Shown here piece by piece: positions 26,144 to 35,425 of a stretch of 64,000 nt of DNA; positions within the stretch are counted from its first letter, which is position 1, and each line of letters begins with the position of its first letter. The notes beneath the pieces are model-generated. The model was given only the letters and a program-made list of their open reading frames with translations. It ran no database searches and was not told the DNA's origin. The stretch comes from Bog-473 sp963756025 (GTDB lineage Bacteria; Actinomycetota; Acidimicrobiia; Acidimicrobiales; RAAP-2). The stretch is taken from positions 124,001 to 188,000 of the forward strand of contig CAVWMF010000007.1 in assembly GCA_963756025.1 (NCBI GenBank), read 5' to 3'. Made by a program: the position numbers and the translations under genes.

Positions 26144-28627
26144 ATGGCGCGTCAGGATACGCGCTGGATCGGGGACGAAGGTATCGTGCGCCAAGCGCTG
26201 AGTGATCTGAGGGTTGTCGAGCTCGGGGTGGGTTTTGCCGCGGGATGGTGCGGCAAGGCCTTTGCCGACCTCGGTGCCGATGTGCTGAAGGTGGAGTCGC
26301 CCGAGGGCGACCCGCTCCGGGTCGACACCGGGCTCTTTGCGCACCTGCATACCAATAAGCGGAGTGCCGTCGTCGATGTCAATCCGGCGTCTGTCGCCTC
26401 TCTCCTGCCATTCCTCGACGGCGTTGATCTCATCATCGAGACGCCCGGCTTCCGCAGCCTCGCTGACTGGGGCATCGACCGTGACGAGTTCATAGCGGGC
26501 ACGCGCGGTCTGACGGTCGCTGCGATCACGGGCTTCGGCGCCACGGGCCCCTACGCCGGATATGGGTGGAGTGACCTGATCGCCCAAGCATTCAGCGGAA
26601 CGATCGTCATGGATCAGCGGGGTCCGGTCAAACTGCCGATGTCACTCGGCGAGGCCGCGGTCGGGCATACGGCGGCACTCGGCGCACTGGCCGCGGTGTT
26701 GCGTGCCCGCGCGACCGGCGTGGGTGCGTTCCTCGACTGCTCCGCCGTGGAGGCACTGGCCGCCAGCCCGGCACGGATCTCGCGCTATCTGGGATGGGAG
26801 TACAGCGGACGGGCGGAGACACATCAGGCGGCGCCGACAAGCAGCGACACGCTCCTTCCGCTCGGGGTTTTTCCGTGCGCCGACGGCTACGTGGCCATGA
26901 TGATGACGACGCAGCAGCTTCCCGAAATGCTCACCGTGCTCGGGAGCGATGACCTCATTGCGGCGTTCGCACGGCCGGATGCCTTCATGCGGACCGAGAC
27001 GAAGGAGGTCCTCGACGGCGTGCTCTATCCGTGGCTGCTCGAACGGACGCGCCAGGAGATCACGGACATCGCGCAGGCCGCGGGGTGGCCCGTCACCCCG
27101 GTCAACGAGCCTGCTGAGTTGCTCGAGGCCGACCATCTCCACCAGCGAGGCTTCTGGGTTCACACCAATGACGACGAGCTCGGCCAGTTCCTCCTCCCGG
27201 GTGCGCCCTATCGGCTCACCGAAGGCGGCTGGAAGCTCCGGCGGAATGCGCCACGTCTGGGCGAAGGTAACGCTCTGGCCCGGGCAGGCGATGTGCAGGC
27301 ACCGCCACCCCCGATCGCTGTGCCCGACCCCGATGCACCACCGCTCGGGGACCTGCGCGTCTTGGACCTGACCACTGTCTGGTCGGGTCCTTACCTCACC
27401 TCTCTTCTCGGTGACCTCGGCGCCGAAGTCATCCGCGTCGAGACGCCGCGTGTGTTCCCGCCCACCACGAAGGGATACGTCCCGCGTCCGGAAACGAACA
27501 TGGTGCTCGGCGCGCTCGCACGATTGTACGGTCCGCTTGCGCCGGGACGGGAGGATCGGCCCTACAACCGCCATGCCATGAACAATTCATTGGCGCGGGG
27601 CAAGCGCTCATGCACGCTCGATGTCCGTATTCCCGAACAGCGTGAGATGTTCATGCGCCTCGTCGCCGTCAGTGATGTGCTGGTCGAAAATCTCAAATCA
27701 ACGACACTGCATCAGATGGGCATCCACGAGACCGAGCTGTTGAAGGTAAATCCGCGCATGATCGTCCTCAGGCTGCCGCCCGCCGGTCTCTCCGGAGACT
27801 GGGCTCACTACACGGGTTTCGGCGGTCAATTCGACGGCCTCACCGGTCTGACCACCCTCATCGGGCATCGGGGTACCTCGCTGACCGAATCGCCGTCCAC
27901 CCAGCACATGGACAGCGTCACCGGACCCGCTGGAGCATTTGCGACCCTCGCCGCGTTGCACCACCGAAGCGCCACCGGGCGCGGTCAAGTCGTGGAGCTC
28001 GCCCAGAGCGAAAACCTGTTGGCTGAACTCGGTGATGTCTTCGTGAATCTGCAGCTCGGCACCGCACCGAGAAAATTCGGCAATCGTGACCCGCACGTTG
28101 CGCCACAGGGCATGTATCTGTGCGCTGACGGGTCCTGGCTGGCCATCACGGTCCACAGCGATGACGCCTGGCAAGGCCTCACGAAGGCGCTCGGACGCGC
28201 TGATCTCGCAGAAGATCAACGGCTCGTCGACTGCGCCGGAAGGCAAGCGGCGCACGACGAGATTGACGAAGCAATCGTCGCGTGGACGGCAACAGTGGAG
28301 TCCCAAGCCGCGTTCTCCGCCCTTCAGGACGCAGGGGTCGCAGCGGCGCCGGTCGGATCAGACGCCACGCTGGCATCGGATCCGCACATCGCATCCCGGC
28401 AATGGATCCGGCCGCTGACCAGCCTTGACGTCGGCACCTACAACCATTTCGGACACGCATTCCGTGGCATCCCGATGGCATGGGAACGAGGTGCGCCGAC
28501 TCTCGGCCAAGACAACGAGTACGTGTTCAAAAAGATCCTGGGTGTCAGCGACGACGAGTACGAGCGCCTCGTCTCGTCCGGGGTCGCGACGAACGACTAC
28601 GTGGATCGGGACGGCAACCCTTACTGA
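26144..28627 (+). CDS. Didomain class III (CaiB/BaiF) CoA-transferase
   Basis: This protein of about 827 residues has two CaiB/BaiF domains (ALSDLRVVELGVGFAAGW and DLRVLDLTTVWSGPYL as domain starts). Both halves keep an Asp at the catalytic position (GWSDLIAQA in domain 1, GQFDGLTGL in domain 2), unlike other didomain copies in this window, so it is the best candidate for an active transferase. It may move CoA from succinyl-CoA or an acyl-CoA product onto a carboxylic acid substrate. The ATG at 26144 follows GGAGA; a GTG at 26186 after GAAGG is an alternative, and the reading frame is open further upstream to 26045. It is divergent from the epoxide hydrolase gene, with a 133-bp shared region. 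Confidence 0.88.
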   Translation: MARQDTRWIGDEGIVRQALSDLRVVELGVGFAAGWCGKAFADLGADVLKVESPEGDPLRVDTGLFAHLHTNKRSAVVDVNPASVASLLPFLDGVDLIIETPGFRSLADWGIDRDEFIAGTRGLTVAAITGFGATGPYAGYGWSDLIAQAFSGTIVMDQRGPVKLPMSLGEAAVGHTAALGALAAVLRARATGVGAFLDCSAVEALAASPARISRYLGWEYSGRAETHQAAPTSSDTLLPLGVFPCADGYVAMMMTTQQLPEMLTVLGSDDLIAAFARPDAFMRTETKEVLDGVLYPWLLERTRQEITDIAQAAGWPVTPVNEPAELLEADHLHQRGFWVHTNDDELGQFLLPGAPYRLTEGGWKLRRNAPRLGEGNALARAGDVQAPPPPIAVPDPDAPPLGDLRVLDLTTVWSGPYLTSLLGDLGAEVIRVETPRVFPPTTKGYVPRPETNMVLGALARLYGPLAPGREDRPYNRHAMNNSLARGKRSCTLDVRIPEQREMFMRLVAVSDVLVENLKSTTLHQMGIHETELLKVNPRMIVLRLPPAGLSGDWAHYTGFGGQFDGLTGLTTLIGHRGTSLTESPSTQHMDSVTGPAGAFATLAALHHRSATGRGQVVELAQSENLLAELGDVFVNLQLGTAPRKFGNRDPHVAPQGMYLCADGSWLAITVHSDDAWQGLTKALGRADLAEDQRLVDCAGRQAAHDEIDEAIVAWTATVESQAAFSALQDAGVAAAPVGSDATLASDPHIASRQWIRPLTSLDVGTYNHFGHAFRGIPMAWERGAPTLGQDNEYVFKKILGVSDDEYERLVSSGVATNDYVDRDGNPY

Positions 28628-28762
28628 ACGAGCAGCAAGCAGTTTCTGAGGCAAAGGCCCGGGGAGGGGCGCTGATCACTCAGTGAACCCGAAATCTGTA
28701 GAGCAGCCGATTTTTTCCTCACGGAAACGCAATGACCAGGCCAAACCGGTCAGCCGACCTTC

Positions 28763-28791
28763 TTGACGATGGTCCATACCTTGACTACAGT
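28763..28791 (+). promoter_or_regulatory. Candidate sigma70-type promoter for the flavin oxidoreductase gene
   Basis: TTGACG (28763-28768) and TACAGT (28786-28791) are separated by 17 bp. The -10 box overlaps the first of three CTACAG repeats, so a bound regulator would cover the transcription start. The implied leader is about 185 nt. Confidence 0.35.
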
Positions 28792-28824
28792 TCTACAGAA
28801 GAAATCTACAGTCGCTCTAGCGAC
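28785..28824. repeat. Cluster of three CTACAG repeats and a GTCGCT-CT-AGCGAC dyad
   Basis: CTACAG occurs at 28785, 28793 and 28806. It is immediately followed by the perfect inverted repeat GTCGCT/AGCGAC at 28811-28824. The cluster overlaps the candidate promoter and is a likely operator, possibly for the IclR protein encoded at 30255. Confidence 0.4.
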
Positions 28825-28979
28825 CACCACGGGCGGGGGAATCATGTTCAGCCGAGCTCGCAGAACCTGCAGGCCATCGATGCCGGCAGAATCTGACGTG
28901 TCCGTTCCGCATCCCCTGCCCCACCCTTGATCACACGTCAACCCAAGGCACCATCCGCCGGACCCGACAGGAGATTGAC

Positions 28980-30125
28980 ATGAAGCTGGACCTTCTCTAC
29001 GAAGTGCAAGCCCCCAAACCGTGGCCGGACAAGCCGTATCCCTACAATCAGCGCGAGGCGGAACAGGCCGCCTACTTCGAGGCGATCGAGCAGATCAAGT
29101 TGGCCGACAAGCTCGGGTTCGGCACCGTCTGGGTCGTGGAGCACCACTTCCGGATCGAGCGGTCGCACATGCCGGTGAACGACGTGTTCCTCGCCGCCTT
29201 GTCACAGGTCACCGACCAGATCCGCCTCGGCTTCGGTGTGACGCTCACCCCGAGCAAGTTTCGCCACCCCGTCCACACCGCGGAAACGGTCGCTGCCGTC
29301 GACCTCCTGAGCCGCGGACGTGTCGAGTGGGGCACTGGGCGTTCGATACCGCACGAGCAGAAGGCATTCGGCGTGGACCCCGAAACCAGCCGTGAGTCGT
29401 GGAAGGACGCAATTGAGGCGGTGGTCGCCATGTGGGAACAGGAGAAGTTCAGCTGGGACTCCGAGTTCATGAAATTTCCCGAATTCCCGTCCTACGAGGG
29501 CGACACGCGCTCCATCACGCCCAAGCCCTACCAGGACCCGCATCCGCCGGCGTGGATGGCGGCAGTCAGCCCCGGCAGCGTCGAGCTGGCCGGCCAGCTC
29601 GGCCTGGGCATGCTCGCTCTCACGATCATGCAGCCGGTCGACGAGCTCGCACGGCGCATCAAGATCTACCGCGAGGCCTCCGCAAACTGCACCGAACCTC
29701 TGACGCGGGTGAAGAACACCAAGGTCGCGCCCTACACGCTTGTCCACTGCGCCGAAGACATGGAGCGCGCCGAGTCATACGGGATATGGGACTCGGTAGG
29801 CTGGTGGTACGACCACATGGCCCAATTCCTCATTGATTGGGAGCTCCCTCCCAACGTGTCCGCAGAAGAGATCGAGAAGCTCTTTCCCCGGCTCCGTGAG
29901 ACGCAGGCCGGCAAGGTCGATCCGAAATTCTTCAACGACCAGGACATGGTCATCGTCGGCAATCCGGAGCAATGTCTCGAAAAGCTCGCTCGCTACCAGG
30001 ACATCGGCTGTGACTCGGTCATCTGCTATGTGCAGTTCGGTCAGCTCCACCATGACCAGGTGATGGAGTCGATCGAGGTTCTCGGGAAGCACGTGATCCC
30101 GACACTCGAGCAGCGCTCCAGTTGA
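28980..30125 (+). CDS. LLM-class flavin-dependent oxidoreductase
   Basis: This 381-residue luciferase-like monooxygenase (TIM barrel) starts MKLDLLYEVQAPKPWP, with WVVEHHFR, GFGVTLTPSKFRHPV and GRVEWGTGRS segments. The EHHF motif and alpha-subunit length fit the FMN/FMNH2-using alkanal-monooxygenase group. It likely oxygenates a hydrophobic ketone or aldehyde; the substrate is unknown. The ATG has AGGAG six bases upstream. It is followed after 129 bp by an IclR regulator on the same strand, with a hairpin-forming sequence between them. It is one of three LLM proteins in the window; the one at 36948 belongs to a different subfamily. Confidence 0.87.
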   Translation: MKLDLLYEVQAPKPWPDKPYPYNQREAEQAAYFEAIEQIKLADKLGFGTVWVVEHHFRIERSHMPVNDVFLAALSQVTDQIRLGFGVTLTPSKFRHPVHTAETVAAVDLLSRGRVEWGTGRSIPHEQKAFGVDPETSRESWKDAIEAVVAMWEQEKFSWDSEFMKFPEFPSYEGDTRSITPKPYQDPHPPAWMAAVSPGSVELAGQLGLGMLALTIMQPVDELARRIKIYREASANCTEPLTRVKNTKVAPYTLVHCAEDMERAESYGIWDSVGWWYDHMAQFLIDWELPPNVSAEEIEKLFPRLRETQAGKVDPKFFNDQDMVIVGNPEQCLEKLARYQDIGCDSVICYVQFGQLHHDQVMESIEVLGKHVIPTLEQRSS

Positions 30126-30140
30126 GCATGACGCCCCGGG

Positions 30141-30213
30141 CGTGCGTCGACGTCGCCGAGGCGCAGGGTCATGTGAGCCCCGGCGCCATGACAGGGTACG
30201 CCGGGGACGCACG
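30141..30213. repeat. Nested inverted repeats between the flavin oxidoreductase and IclR genes
   Basis: The outer arms CGTGCGTC (30141-30148) and GACGCACG (30206-30213) enclose the inner arms CCCCGGCG (30178-30185) and CGCCGGGG (30199-30206). The structure could be an intrinsic barrier, an mRNA hairpin or an IclR operator. No T-run follows, so a simple terminator is not supported. Confidence 0.4.
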
Positions 30214-30254
30214 TTCAATGCGGGCGGACCGTTTCCCGAGAAGCGGCTGATCCC

Positions 30255-31100
30255 ATGGGTCGTCAGGTCCCCGCCGTGGAACGGGCCCTCGAGATCCTCG
30301 AGTTGCTTGCAGACCGCACTCCGGAGCTCCTCGGCCTCTCCGAGATCGCGCGCGCGCTCGCCATGAACAAGGCGAGCTGCCATGCGACACTCACGTTGCT
30401 GGCCGACCGTAGTTACCTCATTCGTCATGACGACAAGACCTACTCTCTCGGTCCCGGGATGCTGCCGATCGCCAATAGCTTCCTGCACGACCAGAACGCG
30501 CTGCCTTTTGCGCGTGTCGAAATGGCGAACTTGGGACGCGAGCTCAATCTCGATTGCGTTGCAAGTAGCGTCGTCGGCTCCGAGATCGTGATCCTCGCCC
30601 ACACGCCCTCGCCCGGATCGTTCGGCATCAACATGCGGGTCGGTTCCAGGTTCCCGCTGGTGCCTCCGATCGGCACCGTCTTCCTGGCGTGGGCAGACCG
30701 CGATCGGGTACAGCATTGGCTCGCCGGCCTCGGCGATCAGATATCACCCCAAAAACGCGAACGTCACTTGGACGCGCTGGCGCTGGTACGTGAACGTGGT
30801 TACTCGGTGGCCATCGGCAAGACCGCCGGCGAGAGCCCGGGAATGGCCGGCGACGTCGATGACTATCTCCTTTTCGAGCTGGAGACACAGCGCCTCCCGG
30901 TGGCGCACATCGCCGCGCCGGTCTTCGATCCCGAAGGGAAGGTCCGGCTCGCTCTCACCGTCGTCGCGTTCCGGGATCAAATCACTTCACAGGAAATTCC
31001 CGTCGTCATGCAAAGGCTGACTGCGGCCACGGCCCGGGTGGCCCGGGCGACCTGGGGGGTGGCTCCGGAGTCCTCCAGCGCTTCACTCGTGACATCCTGA
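30255..31100 (+). CDS. IclR-family transcriptional regulator
   Basis: This 281-residue protein has an N-terminal winged helix (about residues 5-65: VERALEILELLAD, LSEIARALAMNKASCHATLTLL) followed by the IclR effector domain with the GxxFPL-type RVGSRFPLVPPIGTVFLAW segment. IclR proteins control aromatic and terpenoid catabolic operons as activators or repressors with small organic acid effectors. The ATG is at 30255, without a strong ribosome site. Likely targets are its own gene, the flavin oxidoreductase gene upstream and the region at 28785-28824. It is convergent with the thiolase-like gene at 31146. Confidence 0.9.
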   Translation: MGRQVPAVERALEILELLADRTPELLGLSEIARALAMNKASCHATLTLLADRSYLIRHDDKTYSLGPGMLPIANSFLHDQNALPFARVEMANLGRELNLDCVASSVVGSEIVILAHTPSPGSFGINMRVGSRFPLVPPIGTVFLAWADRDRVQHWLAGLGDQISPQKRERHLDALALVRERGYSVAIGKTAGESPGMAGDVDDYLLFELETQRLPVAHIAAPVFDPEGKVRLALTVVAFRDQITSQEIPVVMQRLTAATARVARATWGVAPESSSASLVTS

Positions 31101-31145
31101 GGGATATGGAGACGCCTCGCCCGGCGGCCCCGAAGGGATCGGCGC

Positions 31146-32345
31146 TCACGGATCGGCGCTGTAGACGACTGCCCCACCGAAGTGCGGCGACGAATGGCAG
31201 GCCAGACCTATGGAAGCTTGTTCACGTTGGCGAGCACCGGCTCTCCGGGACAGCTGGAGATAGCACTCGAGCATCTGCGGAATCCCGTGCATTCGCCCGT
31301 TGCCGAGCGCTCCACCGCCGGAGAGCACCGGCAGGGCATCAGGACGATCACTGTCGATGCCTCCATCCTCGATGAACCGGTGGGCTTCGCCTTGCGGACA
31401 AAGGCCCAGCGCCTCGAGCCAGAAGTAGACAAAGGGGGAGAAGCCGTCGTAGACCTGCGGGAGATCGACATCGCGGGGCCCTATACCGGCGCTCTCCCAG
31501 AGACGCCGTGCCGTCTCTTCCCCGACCCCCATGATGTCGTCGAGCGGCCAGTGAAGCGGCAGCCGGTTCGTTGTCGGACACCCCGTGGCGTATCCGGACA
31601 CATACACGGGTCGGTTCGGGAGATCACGGGCCCGCTCGGCCGATGTAAAGACAAAGACGGCCGCGCCATCCACCGGAATATCGCAGTCGTAGCGACAGAT
31701 CGGGTCGCTGATCATTGGAGCCGAGAGATACTCGTCTCGCGTGAGGGGCTTGTCATGCCAGTACGACCAAGGGATTCGTGAACCATTTTTGCGAGCCTCG
31801 ACGAGAACGGTGGCCATCGCTTCCCGACTGGCTCCGTAGCGTTGGAGGTATTCGTTGTAGGGAAGGGCGATCATGGAAATCGGCCCGAAGTAGCCCTGGG
31901 GCGCCGTCCACTGCTGACCGCCCCGCGCTTCCCGCATGACATTGCCGTGATACGAGCCTTGCGGATTGTGCAGAGCACGGTGCATCACCACGTGGTTCGC
32001 CGCACCAGTGGCGATGGCATTGACAGCCAACGCCACCGCCCCGGGAATCTGACCGAAACCCTGGAATCCGGCGGCGTAGCGGGGGTTGATGCCGAGGCTC
32101 TGGGCCAACCAGTTCGCCGAGACCAGACTCACACCGTCCTCGGCGTCGTGTGAGCCGGCGGACGGGAAGAGGCTGCCCGTGACGAAGCCGTCCACCATGT
32201 CCACCTCGAGGCCGGCGTCACGGATGGCCGTGCGAGCCGTGTCCACCGTCAAGGCCCCCAGCGACCTCGCGTCATGTTTCACGACGGGACTGTGGGCATA
32301 GCCCACAACAGCCACGCGGTTTCTCGAGGCGAAGCGCGGGCTCAC
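31146..32345 (-). CDS. Thiolase-fold protein without catalytic Cys (Ltp/SCP2-type), paired with DUF35
   Basis: This 399-residue thiolase superfamily member begins NRVAVVGYAHSPVVKH and contains GPRDVDLPQVYDGFSPFVYFW. The nucleophile region reads AGFQGFGQIPGA, so the thiolase Cys is absent. The C-terminal GHPxG motif is replaced by GNGRMHGIP. It is thus an Ltp-like aldolase/lyase candidate rather than a thiolase. The GTG at 32345 overlaps the DUF35 stop (GTGA) and has GGAGG seven bases upstream, showing translational coupling. The longer open frame beyond 32345 runs antisense to DUF35 coding and is not expected to be translated. It is the last gene of the block CoA-transferase/DUF35/thiolase. 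Confidence 0.88.
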   Translation of the reverse strand: MSPRFASRNRVAVVGYAHSPVVKHDARSLGALTVDTARTAIRDAGLEVDMVDGFVTGSLFPSAGSHDAEDGVSLVSANWLAQSLGINPRYAAGFQGFGQIPGAVALAVNAIATGAANHVVMHRALHNPQGSYHGNVMREARGGQQWTAPQGYFGPISMIALPYNEYLQRYGASREAMATVLVEARKNGSRIPWSYWHDKPLTRDEYLSAPMISDPICRYDCDIPVDGAAVFVFTSAERARDLPNRPVYVSGYATGCPTTNRLPLHWPLDDIMGVGEETARRLWESAGIGPRDVDLPQVYDGFSPFVYFWLEALGLCPQGEAHRFIEDGGIDSDRPDALPVLSGGGALGNGRMHGIPQMLECYLQLSRRAGARQREQASIGLACHSSPHFGGAVVYSADP

Positions 32346-32764
32346 GTCCGATCCTCCAGGACGAATGCCGGCACCGCGACACCCGGCGCAATGTCCTCGA
32401 AAGCCACACGAACCGCCCTTCCGAGGTGAAGGGCCTCTTCGGGGGCATCGAGGAGGCGGCCGATGAGGCGGAGTTCGGGCTGCTCTGCGAGTTCGACATC
32501 CACCAAGATGAACGGCACTTCGAATCCCGGCAGAAACGATTGGCACACCACCGTCCACGACCTGACCGTTCCCCTTCCACTGACCGGTAGGAACGTGAAC
32601 GCAGGCTCGGTGCTCCCGCAATGCGGGCACACCGTCCCCGGTGGGTGGGTGCGCGCGCCGCACACCGCGCACTGAGCCATCGTCAGGACGTGCTCGCGTG
32701 TCGCATTCCAATACGGTGCGGAACGACCGTCCGGAATCGGCGTGACGCGAGAATCGACGCTCAT
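32342..32764 (-). CDS. DUF35 Zn-ribbon/OB-fold protein, partner of the downstream thiolase-like protein
   Basis: This 140-residue protein has two CxxC knuckles (CAVC and CPHC, about residues 32-50) and an OB-fold with SGRGTVRSWTVV. It is coupled at both ends by 4-bp overlaps: ATGA with the CoA-transferase stop upstream and GTGA with the thiolase start downstream. This makes a three-gene translationally coupled set. By analogy with ChsH2/Ltp2 it should bind the acyl-CoA and complete the active site of its partner. That function is inferred from family and arrangement. Confidence 0.9.
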   Translation of the reverse strand: MSVDSRVTPIPDGRSAPYWNATREHVLTMAQCAVCGARTHPPGTVCPHCGSTEPAFTFLPVSGRGTVRSWTVVCQSFLPGFEVPFILVDVELAEQPELRLIGRLLDAPEEALHLGRAVRVAFEDIAPGVAVPAFVLEDRT

Positions 32765-33978
32765 GGTATGACCCCAGCTTCATGGAGTCCGGAGATATCG
32801 TCCCAGGTGTAACCCAGTTCGGCCAATATGGTTTCCGTGTGCTCGCCATGTTCGGGTGCTCGCCGTAGCTCAGGCGGCGATTCATTGAATTGGACCGGCA
32901 CCGCAGGCAGTCGGTAGGTCGGCACTCCATCGATCACGACGTCACCGATATACCCATTGGCCGCTACCTGTGGATCCTCGAGGAGCTCGCTGATGGACTG
33001 CACCGGCGCCCACGGGGCATCGAGTCCTTTGAGAAGCTCTTTCCATTCGGCGAACGTCCGCCGGCCGAACTCCTCGTCCAGCAGCGCGACGCATGCGGCT
33101 GAATTTGATCGTCGGGCCGCCATGTCGATGAAGCGAGGATCATCAGCCAGATCCGGCCGCCCGATGATCCGGCAGAAATCGGACCAGTAGCGATCAGCTT
33201 CGAGAAAAACGAGTTGGATGTGACGGAGGTCTTTCGTGCGATAAGAACCGACGAGCGGATTGAAGCTCCTTTGCCGGCTGTCTGCCGGCGCTGGCGCCGG
33301 GTCATCGCCCCCGAGGGCAGCCAGGAGATCAGACGAGAGCGTCCACATGGCCGTGGCGAGCAAGGAGACATCGACGACGGAGCCCGTGCCGGTCCGGGTT
33401 CTTTCGAGTAACGCGGCCGATATTCCGAAGGCCAGGGCCATCGCACCATTGCGATCACCCATCGCGCCCCGCTGCATGATCGGCTGGTCCCGCTCGGGTG
33501 GTGTGAGCACATAAGCGAGACCGCCTCTGGCGAAGAACGCCGAAGAGTCGTAGCCGGCCTGATTGGCATCAGGACCTCTCACGCCGTAGCCATTGCCGCG
33601 CGCATACACGAGCGTGGGATACCGGCTTCTGAGAGTGTCAGCATCGAGACCGAGGCGCCCCAGAGCGGCGGGGCGCAAGTTGGTGAGGAACACGTCGGCG
33701 GATGCCAGCAGCTGATGGAGCACAGCCAATCCCTGTTCCTGCTGCACGTCCAGCGCAATGGACCGCTTGCCCCGGTTGGCCAACGCCATCGAGAGATTCA
33801 CACCGTCGCGATCGCTTCCGATCCCCTGCGACGCGAGACCGCGGTAGGGATCTCCCTTGAGATGCTCGATGTGCACCACATCGGCCCCCCAATCGGCCAG
33901 CAATGCTCCGGCAACCGGCACAAAGACCCACTCCGCGAGCTCGACCACACGAACGCCTTCGAATGCACCCTTACCCAT
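32761..33978 (-). CDS. Class III (CaiB/BaiF) CoA-transferase, single domain
   Basis: This is a 405-residue single-domain CoA-transferase of normal family length, starting GAFEGVRVVELAEWVFVP with GNGYGVRGP and Asp retained in AGYDSSAFF. The GEHTETILAELGY C-terminus is typical. It is therefore likely to be catalytically competent, activating a carboxylic acid for cleavage by the coupled thiolase/DUF35 pair. The ATG has AAGGGGGA immediately upstream. It is the first gene of the three-gene coupled set and is separated by 149 bp from the P450 gene upstream. Confidence 0.9.
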   Translation of the reverse strand: MGKGAFEGVRVVELAEWVFVPVAGALLADWGADVVHIEHLKGDPYRGLASQGIGSDRDGVNLSMALANRGKRSIALDVQQEQGLAVLHQLLASADVFLTNLRPAALGRLGLDADTLRSRYPTLVYARGNGYGVRGPDANQAGYDSSAFFARGGLAYVLTPPERDQPIMQRGAMGDRNGAMALAFGISAALLERTRTGTGSVVDVSLLATAMWTLSSDLLAALGGDDPAPAPADSRQRSFNPLVGSYRTKDLRHIQLVFLEADRYWSDFCRIIGRPDLADDPRFIDMAARRSNSAACVALLDEEFGRRTFAEWKELLKGLDAPWAPVQSISELLEDPQVAANGYIGDVVIDGVPTYRLPAVPVQFNESPPELRRAPEHGEHTETILAELGYTWDDISGLHEAGVIP

Positions 33979-34127
33979 GCTTCCCCCTTAGAGTCCCCCC
34001 GCTTTGGTTCGCAGAAGGATCTGCGCCCTTCATCCGCTCGGAGCGGTGGAGGGTTCCCCGCCCGGAACGATCGGGTCGAGCACGACGAGCGGAATCACCC
34101 TGTCCTCTTCCCCTCTGTGTGCGTGCG

Positions 34128-35378
34128 CTATCCGAACAAAACGGGGATCGCAGTTGCGCCACGCTCGTAAAAGCCGATGTAGCGGGGCGGTTCGACGTCG
34201 GGATCGAGCCGGAGATTGGGCAGCCTGTCCAGCAGCGCATTGATACCGACGGTCATCTCCGCCCGGGCCACGTGCATGCCGAGACAGATATGGGCGCCGT
34301 TGCCGAAGGCCAAGCTGGGCTTGAGCGATCGCGTAATCTCGAACTCATCGGGCCGTTCCCAACGAGCGGGGTCCCGATTTGCCGCACCCAGGCAGATGTG
34401 GAGCACGGATCCCTTCGGCACCTCTACACCATGGAAGTCGATGTCTTCTGTGACCCAGCGCGAGAACATGGGGTCGGTCGGCAGCCAGCGCAGGGATTCC
34501 TCGATGGCCGGCCGCAGGAGCGTCCGATCTTCGCGCACAGCCTGCAGCATGTCGGGACGCTGAAGAAGCGCAGCCAGCGTGATTCCCATCTGCTTCCACG
34601 TGGTCCCCGATCCCGCCGTGAGAAGAAGGATCGTGAATGAGTAGATCTCGGCGTCGGTGAGGCGATGCGTCTGCCCATCCTCGTCGTTGATCTCGGCCTC
34701 GACGAGGATGCTGATGAGATCGTCCTGGGGCGACTGGCGCCTGGCCGCAACGATCGGCTTGATGATCTCCACCACTTTGGACGGATCCCCGAGGGCGGCG
34801 CGGATATCGAGAGCCTGTTCGACGGGAACGCCGAAGCTGCCGGTGATGGTCAGGACGGGAATGGCGGCACAGAAGTCGACATTGAGCTCCGCGCTGCCCT
34901 TTCCCTGAAAGCTGTCGATGAGGATGTCGACCGTCGTCTCAATCCAGTTCTTGATCCACCATTGCGCACGTGCCGGTACGAACGAGGGCTGTACGAGAGA
35001 CCGGTAACGACGATGTTGGCTGCCACCCATGGACAACATGCTGTTGAGGGGACTTATGTCGTCGGTGGAGAGCTCAATCGCTTCGGGAGATGAGGCGAAG
35101 ACCTTGTCATCGCGATAGACGCTGTCGCAGGCGGCATAGCTGAACGCGGAGAAGTGTGGACGATCAGGGAACGGCAGTCCGTGGAAAAAGGCCGGGCCGT
35201 CGAACCCGGTGAGCTCGTGGACGATGCCCGGGTGCACCGGGGCTTGCTCACGGAGGTCCGCCCAGATCGGGTAGGGATCGTCCTCGTAATTGCCACCGAA
35301 CAGGGCGTTGAAGTTGGCGCGCAGATCAAAAAGTTGACGGACCCGTTCGGCGTCGAGAACTGGAGTCGCCTCAGGCAT
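34128..35378 (-). CDS. Cytochrome P450 next to its ferredoxin
   Basis: This 416-residue P450 has haem loop FGNGAHICLG (Cys at about 365), ExxR in ESLRW and I-helix AGSGTTWKQMG, again lacking the acid before the conserved Thr. It is closely related to the P450 at 9829-11079, including the ERVRQLFDLR N-terminus and PPRYIGFYERG C-terminus. The ATG at 35378 gives a family-like N-terminus; upstream in-frame codons run antisense to the ferredoxin region and are ignored. The small ferredoxin gene ends 47 bp upstream on the same strand, giving a likely redox pair. No ferredoxin reductase is seen in the window. Confidence 0.93.
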   Translation of the reverse strand: MPEATPVLDAERVRQLFDLRANFNALFGGNYEDDPYPIWADLREQAPVHPGIVHELTGFDGPAFFHGLPFPDRPHFSAFSYAACDSVYRDDKVFASSPEAIELSTDDISPLNSMLSMGGSQHRRYRSLVQPSFVPARAQWWIKNWIETTVDILIDSFQGKGSAELNVDFCAAIPVLTITGSFGVPVEQALDIRAALGDPSKVVEIIKPIVAARRQSPQDDLISILVEAEINDEDGQTHRLTDAEIYSFTILLLTAGSGTTWKQMGITLAALLQRPDMLQAVREDRTLLRPAIEESLRWLPTDPMFSRWVTEDIDFHGVEVPKGSVLHICLGAANRDPARWERPDEFEITRSLKPSLAFGNGAHICLGMHVARAEMTVGINALLDRLPNLRLDPDVEPPRYIGFYERGATAIPVLFG

Positions 35379-35425
35379 CTGGTGCCGCGGTGCGTCGTGG
35401 ATCGGCCGGTGACGACATGGATCGG

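Larger units (their letters stand above)
28628..28979. other. 352-bp non-coding regulatory region before the flavin oxidoreductase gene
   Basis: I see no gene here. It contains a candidate promoter (28763-28791), three direct CTACAG repeats and a 14-bp dyad (28785-28824), and an inverted CTGTAG at 28696-28701. The remaining sequence to the ribosome site AGGAG at about 28970 has no recognisable feature. Confidence 0.5.

Noticed and set aside
28785..28811. Short CRISPR-like array
   Set aside because: The CTACAG repeats are only 6 bp with spacings of 2 and 7 bp between copies; no CRISPR repeat/spacer geometry and no cas genes.
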